Positions 42,088 through 51,087 of a DNA stretch of 64,000 nucleotides are shown in pieces. The notes below the pieces were generated by a model that had not been told where the DNA came from, did no database searches, and saw only the letters and a program-made list of their open reading frames with translations. The number at the start of each line of letters is the position of its first letter. Within the stretch, counting starts at the first letter, position 1. This DNA is from Clostridium sp. D53t1_180928_C8 (GTDB lineage: Bacteria > Bacillota > Clostridia > Clostridiales > Clostridiaceae). Where the stretch lies: positions 78,574-142,573 of the forward strand of contig NZ_JADPEL010000001.1 in assembly GCF_015667795.1 (NCBI RefSeq). Reading direction: 5' to 3'. Made by a program: the position numbers and the translations under genes.

Positions 42088-43779
42088 TTATTCATCTTGA
42101 AGAGCATCATATCCTTCTTCATTAGTTCTTATTTTAATTACATTTTCTACATCTTGAACAAATATCTTACCATCACCAATTTTACCAGTGTATAGAGCTT
42201 TTTTAATAACTTTAACTAATGTATCTACAGGGATTTTACATACAACAATCTCTACCTTTAATTGTGGTAATAATGTAACTTCTAAAGGAACACCTCTGTA
42301 GAAATCGGTAGATCCCTTTTGCATTCCGTAGCCTAAAACACTAGTTACAGTCATACCTGTAATTCCTAATTTATCTAAAGCTAACTTTAATCTTTCGAAT
42401 CTATCTTGTTTAGTTAATATTACAACTTTAGTGAATTTTGCATTAGATTTAGAGGTGTTATAAACAACTGGAATTGTATCTGTATTATCAAAGGTAGAAT
42501 TATCTGGTATAGTTGATGTATAGACTTCAGTTAAATCAATATTAGCCAAAGTTGATGTTATAGGCATAAAGTCTGCATAACTACTTTCAAGACCATGCTC
42601 TTTTTTATCAAGTCCTTCAATCTCTTCTTCTGGAGAAACTCTAAGACCTATAGTGTGTTTAATAGCTAGGAAAACAATGGCCATAGTAAATATAACCCAA
42701 GCTATAACACATAATACACCTAATATTTGTGTGCTTAAAAATTTAAAGCCACCACCATAGAATAAACCACCATCAACTGCAAAAAGTCCAGTTAATATTG
42801 TACCAAGAGCGCCACAAACACCATGTACAGAAATTGCACCAACAGGATCATCTATTTTCAAATTCTTTTCTATAAATTCTACTGCAAATACAACTGCGAT
42901 ACCAGCAATAAGACCTATAAAGAAAGCTCCAAAAGGATTAACCATGTCACAACCTGCTGTAATAGCAACAAGGCCAGCTAATGCACCGTTTAATGTCATA
43001 GAAACGTCAGGTTTTTTATATCTAATCCAAGTTATTATTAAAACAGCCACTGCGGCTGTTGCTGCAGCAATATTAGTAGTCATAAAAATTGTACTTGCAG
43101 ATAATATAGCCTCATCACCAGTCATTGAAACAGTAGAACAACCATTAAAACCAAACCAAGCAAACCAAAGAATAAATACACCTAAAGCACCCAAAGTTAA
43201 ACTATGACCAGGAATAGCGTGGACTGTACCATCTTTAGAATATTTTCCTATACGAGGACCAAGAATTTTTGCACCAACTAAGGCAGCAACACCACCAACC
43301 ATATGAACTGCAGTAGAGCCGGCAAAGTCGTGAAAGCCCATTTGTGATAAGAAACCACCACCCCATATCCAATGACCAGAAATAGGATAAATAAATGCAC
43401 TAATTATTAAACTATATATACAATAAGATGAAAACTTAGTTCTTTCTGCCATGGCCCCAGAAACGATGGTAGCAGCAGTGGCACAAAAAACAGTTTGGAA
43501 TATAACGAAAGCAAAGGTTGGAATTGAACTACTATAATCACCTTGGATAAATAAATCAATACCACCTATAAGTGAACCATCACCTGCAAACATAAGTCCA
43601 AAACCTATAAACCAAAATACTACAGTTCCTATAGCGAAATCCATTAAATTTTTCATTATTATATTTCCGGCGTTTTTAGCTCTGGTAAATCCAGTTTCAA
43701 CCATTGCAAAGCCTGCTTGCATGAAAAATACTAATGCTGCTCCTAGTAGAGTCCAAATTGTGTCTAATGCTGAATACAT
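42088..43779 (-). CDS. amt: Ammonium transporter fused to a PII signal-protein domain
   Basis: A 563-residue fusion. Residues 1 to about 395 are an Amt channel with 11 membrane segments (GFAMVETGFTRAKNAGN, DFAGSTAVHMVGG, ITAGCDMVNPFGAFFIG and GVCGALGTILTGLFA). A polar linker leads to a PII/GlnK domain (about 445-563) with KFTKVVILTKQDRFERLKLAL, the T-loop GYGMQKGSTDFYRGVPLEV and TGKIGDGKIFV. In ordinary PII proteins the T-loop Tyr51 is uridylylated; here that position reads Leu, though the Tyr five residues earlier is kept. The fused domain would gate the channel in response to ATP/ADP and 2-oxoglutarate. Confidence 0.93.
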   Translation of the reverse strand: MYSALDTIWTLLGAALVFFMQAGFAMVETGFTRAKNAGNIIMKNLMDFAIGTVVFWFIGFGLMFAGDGSLIGGIDLFIQGDYSSSIPTFAFVIFQTVFCATAATIVSGAMAERTKFSSYCIYSLIISAFIYPISGHWIWGGGFLSQMGFHDFAGSTAVHMVGGVAALVGAKILGPRIGKYSKDGTVHAIPGHSLTLGALGVFILWFAWFGFNGCSTVSMTGDEAILSASTIFMTTNIAAATAAVAVLIITWIRYKKPDVSMTLNGALAGLVAITAGCDMVNPFGAFFIGLIAGIAVVFAVEFIEKNLKIDDPVGAISVHGVCGALGTILTGLFAVDGGLFYGGGFKFLSTQILGVLCVIAWVIFTMAIVFLAIKHTIGLRVSPEEEIEGLDKKEHGLESSYADFMPITSTLANIDLTEVYTSTIPDNSTFDNTDTIPVVYNTSKSNAKFTKVVILTKQDRFERLKLALDKLGITGMTVTSVLGYGMQKGSTDFYRGVPLEVTLLPQLKVEIVVCKIPVDTLVKVIKKALYTGKIGDGKIFVQDVENVIKIRTNEEGYDALQDE

Positions 43780-43798
43780 AAATATAACCCCCTTTAAA

Positions 43799-43895
43799 AT
43801 AGTTATAAGTTAGGTGTTTAAAGTAAGTAATTAAATTATTTGTATAACAATGACAGTATGATATTACTTCTAAATAATTCCTAAAACTTATAACT
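43799..43895 (-). promoter_or_regulatory. Structured amt leader sharing a bipartite motif with the ANTAR gene leader
   Basis: On the minus strand TATTTAGAAG (43867-43876) and CTAACTTATAACTAT (43799-43813) are 53 bases apart, and the second ends 19 bases before the ATG. AGTTATAAGTT-TTAGG (43880-43895) can pair with the second element. The same two elements, 51 bases apart and 18 bases before the start, precede the gene at 47859. Confidence 0.5.
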
Positions 43896-43927
43896 TTTAT
43901 TGAATTTAAATGTTTTTATAAAACAAT

Positions 43928-43973
43928 TGGCGTGTATTTACAGTAGGAATTTCTTAATGTAAATTACACGCCA
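43928..43973 (-). terminator. Terminator after glnN
   Basis: GGCGTGTA with TACACGCC as outer stem and TTTACA with TGTAAA as inner stem; on the minus strand it is followed by AATTGTTTTATAA. Confidence 0.7.
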
Positions 43974-43989
43974 TTGTGTATTATATTAT

Positions 43990-46083
43990 TTAGTTAACAC
44001 TGAATAAAAGCTCACAATAAGTTGGAAGAGACCAATGGTCTTTACCTATTAATGTTTCAAGCTCATCAACTATTCCGCGTAAATGTTGCATATTGATAAA
44101 TATTGATTCCCTATAATATTTTGCACTTTCAAGCAAATCAGAATGAGTTTTTGCATTTAATACAGAGGTTTCTAAAGTATCAAGTTTTGCGTAAAGATAA
44201 TTACCAAGTCTTGATAAGTTGGAAAGTAGTTTTTCTTCTAATTCGCATTTAAGATTTGGATTAAGTTGTTTTTTACTATTTGCTATTTTAGCTATTTCTC
44301 CTTGGTAGCTTAAAACTGAAGGAATTATATATTTTTTTACCATATCAATCATAGTTAAGGCTTCTATATGAATAGTTTTACAGTAGTTTTCCATTAAAAT
44401 TTCATATCTTGAATATAATTCACTTTCAGAAAATACATGGTGTTTAGTAAATAATTCGATATTTTTAGTATGAATGAAGTAAGGAAGAGCGTCAGGAGTA
44501 GTTTTTAAATTTAGTAATCCTCTCTTTTCAGCTTCTTCTACCCAAGCATCACTATAATTATTACCATTAAATATTATTCTTTTATGATCTCTAATAGTAT
44601 CTTTTATAAGAGTATTTAAGTCTTCATCAAAGTTACTACTTTTTTCAAGTATATCTGCAAATTGTTTAAGTTCTTCAGCAACAATAGTGTTTAATACAAT
44701 ATTGGGTCCTGCTATTGAGAAAGTAGATCCTAACATTCTAAATTCAAACTTATTACCAGTAAATGCAAAAGGAGAAGTTCTATTTCTATCAGTCGTATCT
44801 TTAAAGAATTTTGGTAATACACGAACACCGATTTCCATTTGGCTCTTACCTTTATCTATATAGTTTGTGCCATTTTCAATTGCTGTAATAATTTCTGTTA
44901 GTTCATCGCCAAGGAACATAGAAACTATTGCTGGAGGAGCTTCGTTTGCACCTAATCTATGATCATTTCCTGCACTTGCAACTGATACACGTAGTAAATC
45001 TTGATAATCATCAACAGCTTTAATAACAGCTGATAAGAATAATAAAAATTGTGCATTTTCAGAAGGTGTATCGCCAGGTTCCAAAAGATTAGCACCAGTA
45101 TCAGTAGAAAGTGACCAGTTATTGTGTTTACCACTACCATTTACACCTGCAAAAGGTTTTTCGTGAAGTAAACAAGCTAATCCATGTTTATTAGCGATAG
45201 ATTTCATAAGTTCCATTGTAAGTTGGTTATGATCAGTTGCAATATTTGTTGTAGTAAAGATTGGAGCAAGTTCATGTTGGGCTGGGGCAACTTCATTATG
45301 CTTTGTTTTTGCTAAAACACCAAGCTTCCAAAGTTCTTGTTCTAATTCTTTCATATAAGCTGATACTCTTGGTTTAATAGTACCGAAGTAGTGATCTTCC
45401 ATTTCTTGACCTTTTGGAGGTCTTGCACCAAATAAAGTTCTTCCACAGAAAACCAAGTCAGGTCTTTTTTCATACATTTCTTTATCAACAAGGAAATATT
45501 CTTGTTCAGGTCCAACAGTTGTAATAACCTTTTTAACAGTAGTATTTCCAAATAATTTTAAAATACGTAGTGCTTGTTTATTTAAAGCTTGCATTGAACG
45601 TAAAACTGGAGTTTTCTTATCTAAGGCCTCTCCACTATAAGAGCAAAATGCAGTAGGAATACATAAAGTACCATCTTTTATAAATGCATATGAAGTTGGA
45701 TCCCAAGCTGTATAGCCTCTAGCTTCAAAAGTAGCCCTAAGTCCTCCAGATGGAAAACTTGAAGCATCAGGTTCACCTTGTACAAGTTCTTTACCGGAGA
45801 ATTCCATTATTATATGGCCATCTTTATCAGGTGTAATAAAACTATCATGTTTTTCAGCAGTAACACCAGTCATAGGTTGGAACCAATGAGTATAATGAGT
45901 TGCCCCTTTTTCTATAGCCCAATCTTTCATTGCATTCGCAACAACTGTGGCAACTTCTAAATCAAGAGGTTTTCCAGCTTGAATTGTGCTTTTAAGTGAT
46001 TTATAGGTCTCTTTAGGTAATTTTGCTTTCATAATACTATCGTTAAAAACTAAACTTCCAAATAAATTTGGTATATCTTTCAT
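43990..46083 (-). CDS. glnN: Glutamine synthetase type III (GlnN)
   Basis: A 697-residue type III glutamine synthetase that makes glutamine from glutamate, ammonia and ATP. Diagnostic features: THWFQPMTG near 79, [22 protein letters not shown] near 106-128, [25 protein letters not shown], and the long C-terminal helical region absent from type I enzymes. The length is typical. It lies convergent to nothing and divergent from glnA; its leader contains a promoter, an alternative hairpin and an intrinsic terminator, so it is probably controlled by antitermination. Confidence 0.95.
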   Translation of the reverse strand: MKDIPNLFGSLVFNDSIMKAKLPKETYKSLKSTIQAGKPLDLEVATVVANAMKDWAIEKGATHYTHWFQPMTGVTAEKHDSFITPDKDGHIIMEFSGKELVQGEPDASSFPSGGLRATFEARGYTAWDPTSYAFIKDGTLCIPTAFCSYSGEALDKKTPVLRSMQALNKQALRILKLFGNTTVKKVITTVGPEQEYFLVDKEMYEKRPDLVFCGRTLFGARPPKGQEMEDHYFGTIKPRVSAYMKELEQELWKLGVLAKTKHNEVAPAQHELAPIFTTTNIATDHNQLTMELMKSIANKHGLACLLHEKPFAGVNGSGKHNNWSLSTDTGANLLEPGDTPSENAQFLLFLSAVIKAVDDYQDLLRVSVASAGNDHRLGANEAPPAIVSMFLGDELTEIITAIENGTNYIDKGKSQMEIGVRVLPKFFKDTTDRNRTSPFAFTGNKFEFRMLGSTFSIAGPNIVLNTIVAEELKQFADILEKSSNFDEDLNTLIKDTIRDHKRIIFNGNNYSDAWVEEAEKRGLLNLKTTPDALPYFIHTKNIELFTKHHVFSESELYSRYEILMENYCKTIHIEALTMIDMVKKYIIPSVLSYQGEIAKIANSKKQLNPNLKCELEEKLLSNLSRLGNYLYAKLDTLETSVLNAKTHSDLLESAKYYRESIFINMQHLRGIVDELETLIGKDHWSLPTYCELLFSVN

Positions 46084-46110
46084 ATTTAATAGCCCCCTTT
46101 AAAATAAAAA

Positions 46111-46154
46111 AAAGGCACCGTGGACTTTAAAATAGTCCACAGCGCCTTTGCTGT
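46111..46154 (-). promoter_or_regulatory. glnN leader: intrinsic terminator overlapped by an A1/G4 hexaloop hairpin
   Basis: On the minus strand a 16-pair terminator stem (46149-46134 with 46126-46111) is followed by seven or more T before the glnN ribosome site. Its 5' arm overlaps a hairpin ACAGC-AAAGGC-GCTGT (46154-46139) whose six-base loop has A at position 1 and G at position 4, the ANTAR-target rule. The two folds are mutually exclusive. Confidence 0.65.
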
Positions 46155-46164
46155 TTATGTAAGT

Positions 46165-46193
46165 ATTATATTCTTGAAGATAAAAAAAGTAAA
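46165..46193 (-). promoter_or_regulatory. glnN promoter
   Basis: On the minus strand TTTACT (46193-46188), 17-base spacer, consensus TATAAT (46170-46165). The predicted start lies just before the leader hairpin. Confidence 0.7.
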
Positions 46194-46237
46194 TAGTTTT
46201 TTGAAAAAAAGTAAAATTATTTTAAAAATGCTTAATG

Positions 46238-46266
46238 TTGATAAAAAAATGTTTATATTGTATAAT
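46238..46266 (+). promoter_or_regulatory. glnA promoter
   Basis: TTGATA (46238-46243), 17-base spacer, TATAAT (46261-46266). Transcription should begin near 46273, at the base of the leader hairpin. Confidence 0.8.
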
Positions 46267-46273
46267 GTTACAA

Positions 46274-46386
46274 ATGGACAAAGACGTTCATCAGATGTTT
46301 TTTAGATATATTTATTAATCATAAGATAAAACTTTCTTGTGAATAGTTAAAGACTCTAAAAATTATTTGATGAGCGTCTTTTTTTA
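46274..46386 (+). promoter_or_regulatory. glnA leader: intrinsic terminator overlapped by an A1/G4 hexaloop hairpin
   Basis: ATGGAC-AAAGAC-GTTCAT (46274-46291) forms a six-pair stem with loop AAAGAC (A1, G4). The loop and 3' arm are also the 5' arm of a long-range terminator: AAAGACGTTCATCA (46280-46293) pairs with TGATGAGCGTCTTT (46368-46381), followed by T residues. Forming one prevents the other. Confidence 0.68.
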
Positions 46387-46448
46387 GATTATAAAAAATT
46401 TTATAAAGTTTGAATATATATTATTTATAATTAACAGGGGGAAGAGAT

Positions 46449-47762
46449 ATGACATATGCAGTTAAAGAAGTTTTAGAATTTATTGAGGAAAATGATGTTA
46501 AGTTTATACGGTTAGCTTTTTGTGACCTCTTAGGAACTCAAAAGAATATTTCTATTATGCCTAATGAATTAGAAAGAGCATTTAAAGAAGGGGTGTCATT
46601 TGATGCGTCTGCGATTAAAGGTTTTGCAGATGTTTCTAAATCTGATTTATTATTATTTCCAGATCCAAGCACCTTGAGTGTTTTGCCTTGGAGACCACAA
46701 CAAGGAAGAGTTGTTAGATTTTTTTGTGATATAAAAACACCTGAAAAGGAAAAGTTTATTTATGATAGTAGAGAGATATTGAGAAATATGGTTAAAAGAT
46801 GTGTAGTTAAGGGATATACACCTTATATAGGGACAGAGTGTGAGTTTTATTTATTTAAAACTGATGAAGAAGGTGAACCAACAATGATAACACATGATAA
46901 AGGGGGATATTTTGATATAGCACCAATAGATAAAGGTGAAAATATAAGAAGAGAAATATGTTTGTGTTTAGAAGAAATGGGAATAAGACCAGAAAGTTCA
47001 CATCATGAGCAAGGACCAGGGCAAAATGAAATAGATTTTAAATATAGTGATTCTCTTACAGCTGCTGATAATTTTATAACATTTAAATCAGTAGTAAAGG
47101 CAATAGCTACAAGAAATGGACTTTTTGCATCTTTTCTTCCAAAGCCAATTGCTGATGAGAGTGGAAATGGGCTTCATATAAATTTATCTTTGTTAAAGAA
47201 TGGTGCTAATATATTTGAAAATAATAAATTTGAACAAGAAAATGTTCAGAGATTCATAGCGGGAATATTAAGCAAGGCTAAAGAAATAACTGCGTTTTTA
47301 AATCCCTTAGTTAATTCATATGAGAGGTTTGGAAAGTTTGAAGCTCCTAAATATATATCATGGTCTCATCAAAACAGGTCTCAATTAATTAGGATACCAG
47401 CAGCAACAGGAGAAAAAACAAGAATGGAATTAAGATCACCAGACTCATCAATAAATCCATATATTGCTTTTTCATTAATTATAGGGGCAGGGCTTTATGG
47501 AATCGAAAATTCAATAGAATTACCAGAAGCGATAAATGAAAATTTATATACTGCAAGTGATGAAATATTGAAAAAAATAGAAAAATTACCGGAAAATCTT
47601 GAAGAAGCCTTAAATATTGCTAAAACTAGTGAATTTATAAGAGAGATAATTGGAGAAGATGTATTAAATAGATATATTGAATTAAAGGAGATTGAACTTA
47701 AAGAGAATTTTAATGCATATGATAAAGAAAAGATAAAAAGAAAATATTTTGAATATATATAA
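46449..47762 (+). CDS. glnA: Glutamine synthetase type I (GlnA)
   Basis: A 437-residue type I glutamine synthetase. Features: the N-terminal FCDLLGTQKNISI block, metal-binding GTECEFYLF near 129, SHHEQGPGQNEIDF near 181 (conserved Glu residues), SGNGLHINLSL near 238, and RSQLIRIPAATGEKTRMELRSPDSS near 320. No adenylylation-loop signature was recognised, as expected for Firmicutes. The sequence around NSYERFGKFEAPKYISW differs from Bacillus GlnA, so feedback control may differ. Followed closely by the ANTAR gene. Confidence 0.93.
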   Translation: MTYAVKEVLEFIEENDVKFIRLAFCDLLGTQKNISIMPNELERAFKEGVSFDASAIKGFADVSKSDLLLFPDPSTLSVLPWRPQQGRVVRFFCDIKTPEKEKFIYDSREILRNMVKRCVVKGYTPYIGTECEFYLFKTDEEGEPTMITHDKGGYFDIAPIDKGENIRREICLCLEEMGIRPESSHHEQGPGQNEIDFKYSDSLTAADNFITFKSVVKAIATRNGLFASFLPKPIADESGNGLHINLSLLKNGANIFENNKFEQENVQRFIAGILSKAKEITAFLNPLVNSYERFGKFEAPKYISWSHQNRSQLIRIPAATGEKTRMELRSPDSSINPYIAFSLIIGAGLYGIENSIELPEAINENLYTASDEILKKIEKLPENLEEALNIAKTSEFIREIIGEDVLNRYIELKEIELKENFNAYDKEKIKRKYFEYI

Positions 47763-47764
47763 GG

Positions 47765-47840
47765 TATTTAGAAGAAGTATAGTTTAGTTAGGTAATATAG
47801 TTTAGATAGATTTTATTAAAAATATCTAACTTATAACTAT
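47765..47840 (+). promoter_or_regulatory. Leader of the ANTAR gene with the bipartite motif shared with amt
   Basis: TATTTAGAAG (47765-47774) and CTAACTTATAACTAT (47826-47840) are 51 bases apart. The second is 18 bases before the TTG start. ATAGTTTAGATA just upstream can pair with part of the second element. Confidence 0.5.
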
Positions 47841-47858
47841 AATAATGGGGGCGATTTA

Positions 47859-48428
47859 TTGGACAACATTTTAATAGTATCTAGCAGTAGAAAAGGAATG
47901 GAGTTTTTTACTGAAGTGCTCTCTCAAAACTCTTATGGAGATATTGTTACAGCGAAAAATGGTGGGGAAGCTAGAAGACTTTTAATTGAAAGAGATTTTG
48001 ATTTATGTATTATAAATGCACCACTTATAGATGAATTTGGGGAAGAGTTTGCCAGAAATATAGTATCAACAGGAATAGGTCAAGCTATTTTGATTGTTAA
48101 ATCGGAGGTTTATGATGAGGTAAGTGAAAAGGTAGAGAGAGATGGTGTAATTACTATATCAAAACCTATGAATAGAACTATATTTTGGAGTGCATTAAAA
48201 ATAGCTAATGCAACTTATAATAAAATGTGCCAATTAAAAAAGGAAAATAATAAGCTGCTACAAAAAATTGAGGATATCAGAATGATAGATAGAGCAAAAT
48301 GTATATTAATACAATATTTAAACATGACAGAATCAGAAGCACATAGATATATAGAAAAACAAGCTATGGATATGAGATCAACGAAAAGGTCTATTGCAGA
48401 AGGAATACTACGGACATATGAAAGTTAA
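47859..48428 (+). CDS. ANTAR-domain antiterminator with degenerate receiver (NitR-like)
   Basis: A 189-residue protein: receiver-like domain (1-118), coiled-coil linker (about 125-145) and C-terminal ANTAR domain (RAKCILIQYLNMTESEAHRYIEKQAMDMRSTKRSIAEGIL), which binds paired RNA hairpins and prevents termination. The receiver lacks the acidic pair (LIVSSS where LIVDD is usual) and has Asn at the phosphorylation position (N53 in CIINAPL), while the Lys of ISKPM remains. A glnA-linked regulator of this type, NitR, is known in solventogenic clostridia. Its likely targets are the glnA and glnN leaders. TTG start after GGGGGCG. Confidence 0.85.
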   Translation: MDNILIVSSSRKGMEFFTEVLSQNSYGDIVTAKNGGEARRLLIERDFDLCIINAPLIDEFGEEFARNIVSTGIGQAILIVKSEVYDEVSEKVERDGVITISKPMNRTIFWSALKIANATYNKMCQLKKENNKLLQKIEDIRMIDRAKCILIQYLNMTESEAHRYIEKQAMDMRSTKRSIAEGILRTYES

Positions 48429-48434
48429 ATTAAA

Positions 48435-48476
48435 GACAGCAGAGAGATTTATATTAATCTATCCGCTGTTTTTTTA
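48435..48476 (+). terminator. Terminator after the ANTAR gene
   Basis: Interrupted stem ACAGC...GCTGT with inner AGATT/AATCT pairs, then seven T. Confidence 0.8.
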
Positions 48477-48614
48477 TAAAATTAAACATATTTATAATTT
48501 TATTTTTCTTGTATAATTAAAGAAGATATTTAAATAAATTATATGAAAACATTTTTAATATTGAGTTTAAAAATAAAAAAGTATAGTTTTAATTTAAAAT
48601 ATAGGAGTGATTAT

Positions 48615-49124
48615 GTGCTAATTAAAATTGATGAAAATGAATTTGAAAATAATGTTGAAATTAGATTTAATAATATTACAGAAGGGATTAATAGATTTGA
48701 AAATAAAACTTTAGAATCAGATAATTCTTATGATTTTGAGAAAAGTATGATTAGTTTCTTAGAAGAAGCTGTAAAGTTAAATGGTATAGAAAATTCATAT
48801 GTTGATTTTTATTATAACAATTTAGAAGAAGATGAAAAGATAAAATTAAAACAATTTATAAATAGTGAAGATAAGATGTTTATAAAAAAATTTGAAAATG
48901 AGAATGGTATAAGTGGAGTTTATTTTAACTTAACATTAGAAAGTATTCCCTTCATAACAAGAATAACATGTAAAGAAGTTTTATTTTCTACTATATATTT
49001 TGTGAAAAAACCATTTACTATATGGGGTAATTATAATCAAAAATTTCCTGTCTTTTATAGGGAAAAGTGGGTATGTGATGAATACAGTAAATTGGCTGAA
49101 AAATTTAATTTGAAAATTACATAG
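48615..49124 (+). CDS. Hypothetical protein, 169 residues
   Basis: Unrecognised soluble protein, acidic and rich in Asn, Glu and Phe, with no membrane segment or motif I can name. Aromatic residues cluster near the C-terminus (FVKKPFTIWGNYNQKFPVFYREKW). The GTG at 48615 is preferred since TAGGAGTG lies before it; an ATG at 48543 has no ribosome site. It lies between the ANTAR gene and the PAS kinase, separated by terminators, so a link to nitrogen control is only positional. Confidence 0.6.
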   Translation: MLIKIDENEFENNVEIRFNNITEGINRFENKTLESDNSYDFEKSMISFLEEAVKLNGIENSYVDFYYNNLEEDEKIKLKQFINSEDKMFIKKFENENGISGVYFNLTLESIPFITRITCKEVLFSTIYFVKKPFTIWGNYNQKFPVFYREKWVCDEYSKLAEKFNLKIT

Positions 49125-49286
49125 AAAAAAATTAGTTACAATTAACTGTAAAATAATATAAAGTATAAAGTGTAAATGGTAAAAAAAGGTTGAAGTTAAG
49201 AGGTAAAAATAGTAGAATATAAATAATGGAATAAATTTGAATTAATACTTAATATTTCAAAAGATTTCAGGGGGTGAAATATAAGG

Positions 49287-50486
49287 ATGGAACCAGTTAT
49301 ATCGGTTAATGGGAAAAGTGATTTAGAATATTTTTTTGAAATTTCAGTAGATTTTATGGCTATTATAGGGAAGGATGGTAAGGCTCAAAAGATAAGTAAA
49401 TATTGTAGTGAGGTATTGGGGTGGAGCGAAAAAGAATTACTTGCACATGAGTGGAGTATGTTTGTTCACACATCAGATTTAAAATCTATTTTGAATGCTA
49501 TATCAAGCGAAGTTATATTCAGTGGAGTTAGGGGATTAGAAGTTAGATTTAAGTGTAAAAATGGCGACTATAGATGGGGAGAATGTAATTGCCGGTTTAT
49601 TAAAGAGAAGCAAGTATACATTTTAACTGCTAGAGATATAACTGAGGAAAAAAATATAATAGAGGAAAAAATTGCTTATGAAAAGGCAATAGAATTAGAA
49701 AGTATAAAAAGTGAATTTTTTTCTAATATATCACATGAATTTAAAACACCGCTAAACATAATATTAGCAACAATGCAAGTTATAAATAAAAATATTGAAG
49801 TTAAAAATATTATATCAACTGATGAGGGAAATTTAAATAAATACATGAATTCTATTAGACAAAATTGCTATAGGCTACTTAGATTAGTCAACAATATAAT
49901 TGATATTAGTAAAATGGATTATGGGTATTATGATATTCAATTAGGTAATTATAATATTATAAGTGTTGTTGAAGATATTACTATGTCTGTTTTAGAGTAT
50001 GTAAACAATAAAGGTATAGAGCTTATATTTGATACTGAAGTTGAAGAGGAAATAATTGCATGTGATCCAGATAAAATAGAAAGAATAATATTAAATCTAT
50101 TATCTAATGCAATTAAGTATACAAAAGAAAATGGTAAAATATATGTTAATATAGGAAAAGATAATAATAATATTTATATATCAGTAACAGATAATGGAAT
50201 AGGAATTCCTAAAAAGAAACTTGATACAATATTTGAGAGATATGCTCAAGTTGATAATAAATTAACTAGAAGATTTAATGGGAGTGGAATAGGATTATCA
50301 CTTGTTAAGTCACTTGTCAAAATGCATAAAGGTGATATTTATGTAGAGAGTAAAATTAATGAAGGTAGTAAATTTACTATAAAATTACCTATAGTACAAG
50401 TTGAAACAAGGAATAAGAAGATTAGTGATTTAACAAAATCTAAGGTTGAAAAATGTAGTATTGAATTTTCTGATATATATAGTTGA
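49287..50486 (+). CDS. PAS-domain sensor histidine kinase of the nitrogen locus
   Basis: A 399-residue soluble kinase: PAS fold at about 10-125 (FMAIIGKDGKAQKISKYCSEVLGW, then RWGECNCRFI), HisKA with FFSNISHEFKTPLNII (H near 152), N box ILNLLSNAIKY, G1 DNGIGIP and G2 GSGIGLSLVK. It ends with IEFSDIYS, the same tail as the kinase at 13103. It lies 0.9 kb behind the ANTAR gene. A kinase-ANTAR pairing is known in Firmicutes, but the receiver here lacks the phosphorylatable Asp, so the signalling route is uncertain. ATG after GGGGGTGA. Confidence 0.88.
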   Translation: MEPVISVNGKSDLEYFFEISVDFMAIIGKDGKAQKISKYCSEVLGWSEKELLAHEWSMFVHTSDLKSILNAISSEVIFSGVRGLEVRFKCKNGDYRWGECNCRFIKEKQVYILTARDITEEKNIIEEKIAYEKAIELESIKSEFFSNISHEFKTPLNIILATMQVINKNIEVKNIISTDEGNLNKYMNSIRQNCYRLLRLVNNIIDISKMDYGYYDIQLGNYNIISVVEDITMSVLEYVNNKGIELIFDTEVEEEIIACDPDKIERIILNLLSNAIKYTKENGKIYVNIGKDNNNIYISVTDNGIGIPKKKLDTIFERYAQVDNKLTRRFNGSGIGLSLVKSLVKMHKGDIYVESKINEGSKFTIKLPIVQVETRNKKISDLTKSKVEKCSIEFSDIYS

Positions 50487-50499
50487 AAATAAATAATTA

Positions 50500-50553
50500 A
50501 TTAAAGTTTGAACATCCCTCTGATTTACTAGGCAGAGGGATATTCAAACTTTA
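50500..50553. terminator. Bidirectional terminator between kinase and permease genes
   Basis: Long stem: AAAGTTTGAA and ATCCCTCTG pair with CAGAGGGAT and TTCAAACTTT around a ten-base loop, with one C/A mismatch. It overlaps the stop of the minus-strand permease gene. Confidence 0.85.
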
Positions 50554-51087
50554 ATTATATTTATTATAAAGTTCATCTAGAGAATTTTTGGGCATTAATA
50601 AGTTAATAAAGTAGCTCATTATTAATACACCAGGTATATCTATCAATAATCTAGATAAAGTAAATTTATATCCTAGAGCTGAGAATTCAAATAATAATGT
50701 TGAAGCTTTAGTTAGACACCAGGCATTCATAAAAATAATTATATTAGAAAATTTTGCTCCCTTTTTTATTAATACTGCAGTAAAAGGAAAGGAGGCGTAC
50801 ATTGGTCCAGCAGCTATTGATCCTATTAGCATAGATAAAAGAATACCAATTACTCCAGATTTATTCCCCATATATTTTACAAGTTGTTCTCTAGGAATCC
50901 ATACATCTATTAATCCTAATAAAATCATTACAGGTGGAAGAACAGACAGCATTTGTAATATACTTGATGTAGCGGTGTTTATAGTTTGTGTTAAGATAGA
51001 GTTACTAAAAAATGATAATATTATAAGTACTAATAAGGAAAGAAAAAAATTTTTATATCTTTTAAATATCTTTATTACAATATTCAT
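50551..51087 (-). CDS. Half-size permease, COG0701-like (second half)
   Basis: A 178-residue protein with about five membrane segments. LGLIDVWIPREQLVKYMGNKSGVIG followed by LLSMLIGSIAAGPMYASFP resembles the repeat of the COG0701/UPF0718 permease family, which normally has two such repeats in one chain. Here the halves are separate genes overlapping by four bases (ATGA). The conserved sequence AAGPMYASFPFTAVLIKKG and the FMNAWCLTKASTL segment suggest a substrate path, but the substrate is unknown. Confidence 0.65.
   Translation of the reverse strand: MNIVIKIFKRYKNFFLSLLVLIILSFFSNSILTQTINTATSSILQMLSVLPPVMILLGLIDVWIPREQLVKYMGNKSGVIGILLSMLIGSIAAGPMYASFPFTAVLIKKGAKFSNIIIFMNAWCLTKASTLLFEFSALGYKFTLSRLLIDIPGVLIMSYFINLLMPKNSLDELYNKYN

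Noticed and set aside
46120-46305. Plus-strand frame of 61 codons across the gln leaders
   Set aside because: It spans two promoters and terminator structures on both strands; not a plausible gene.
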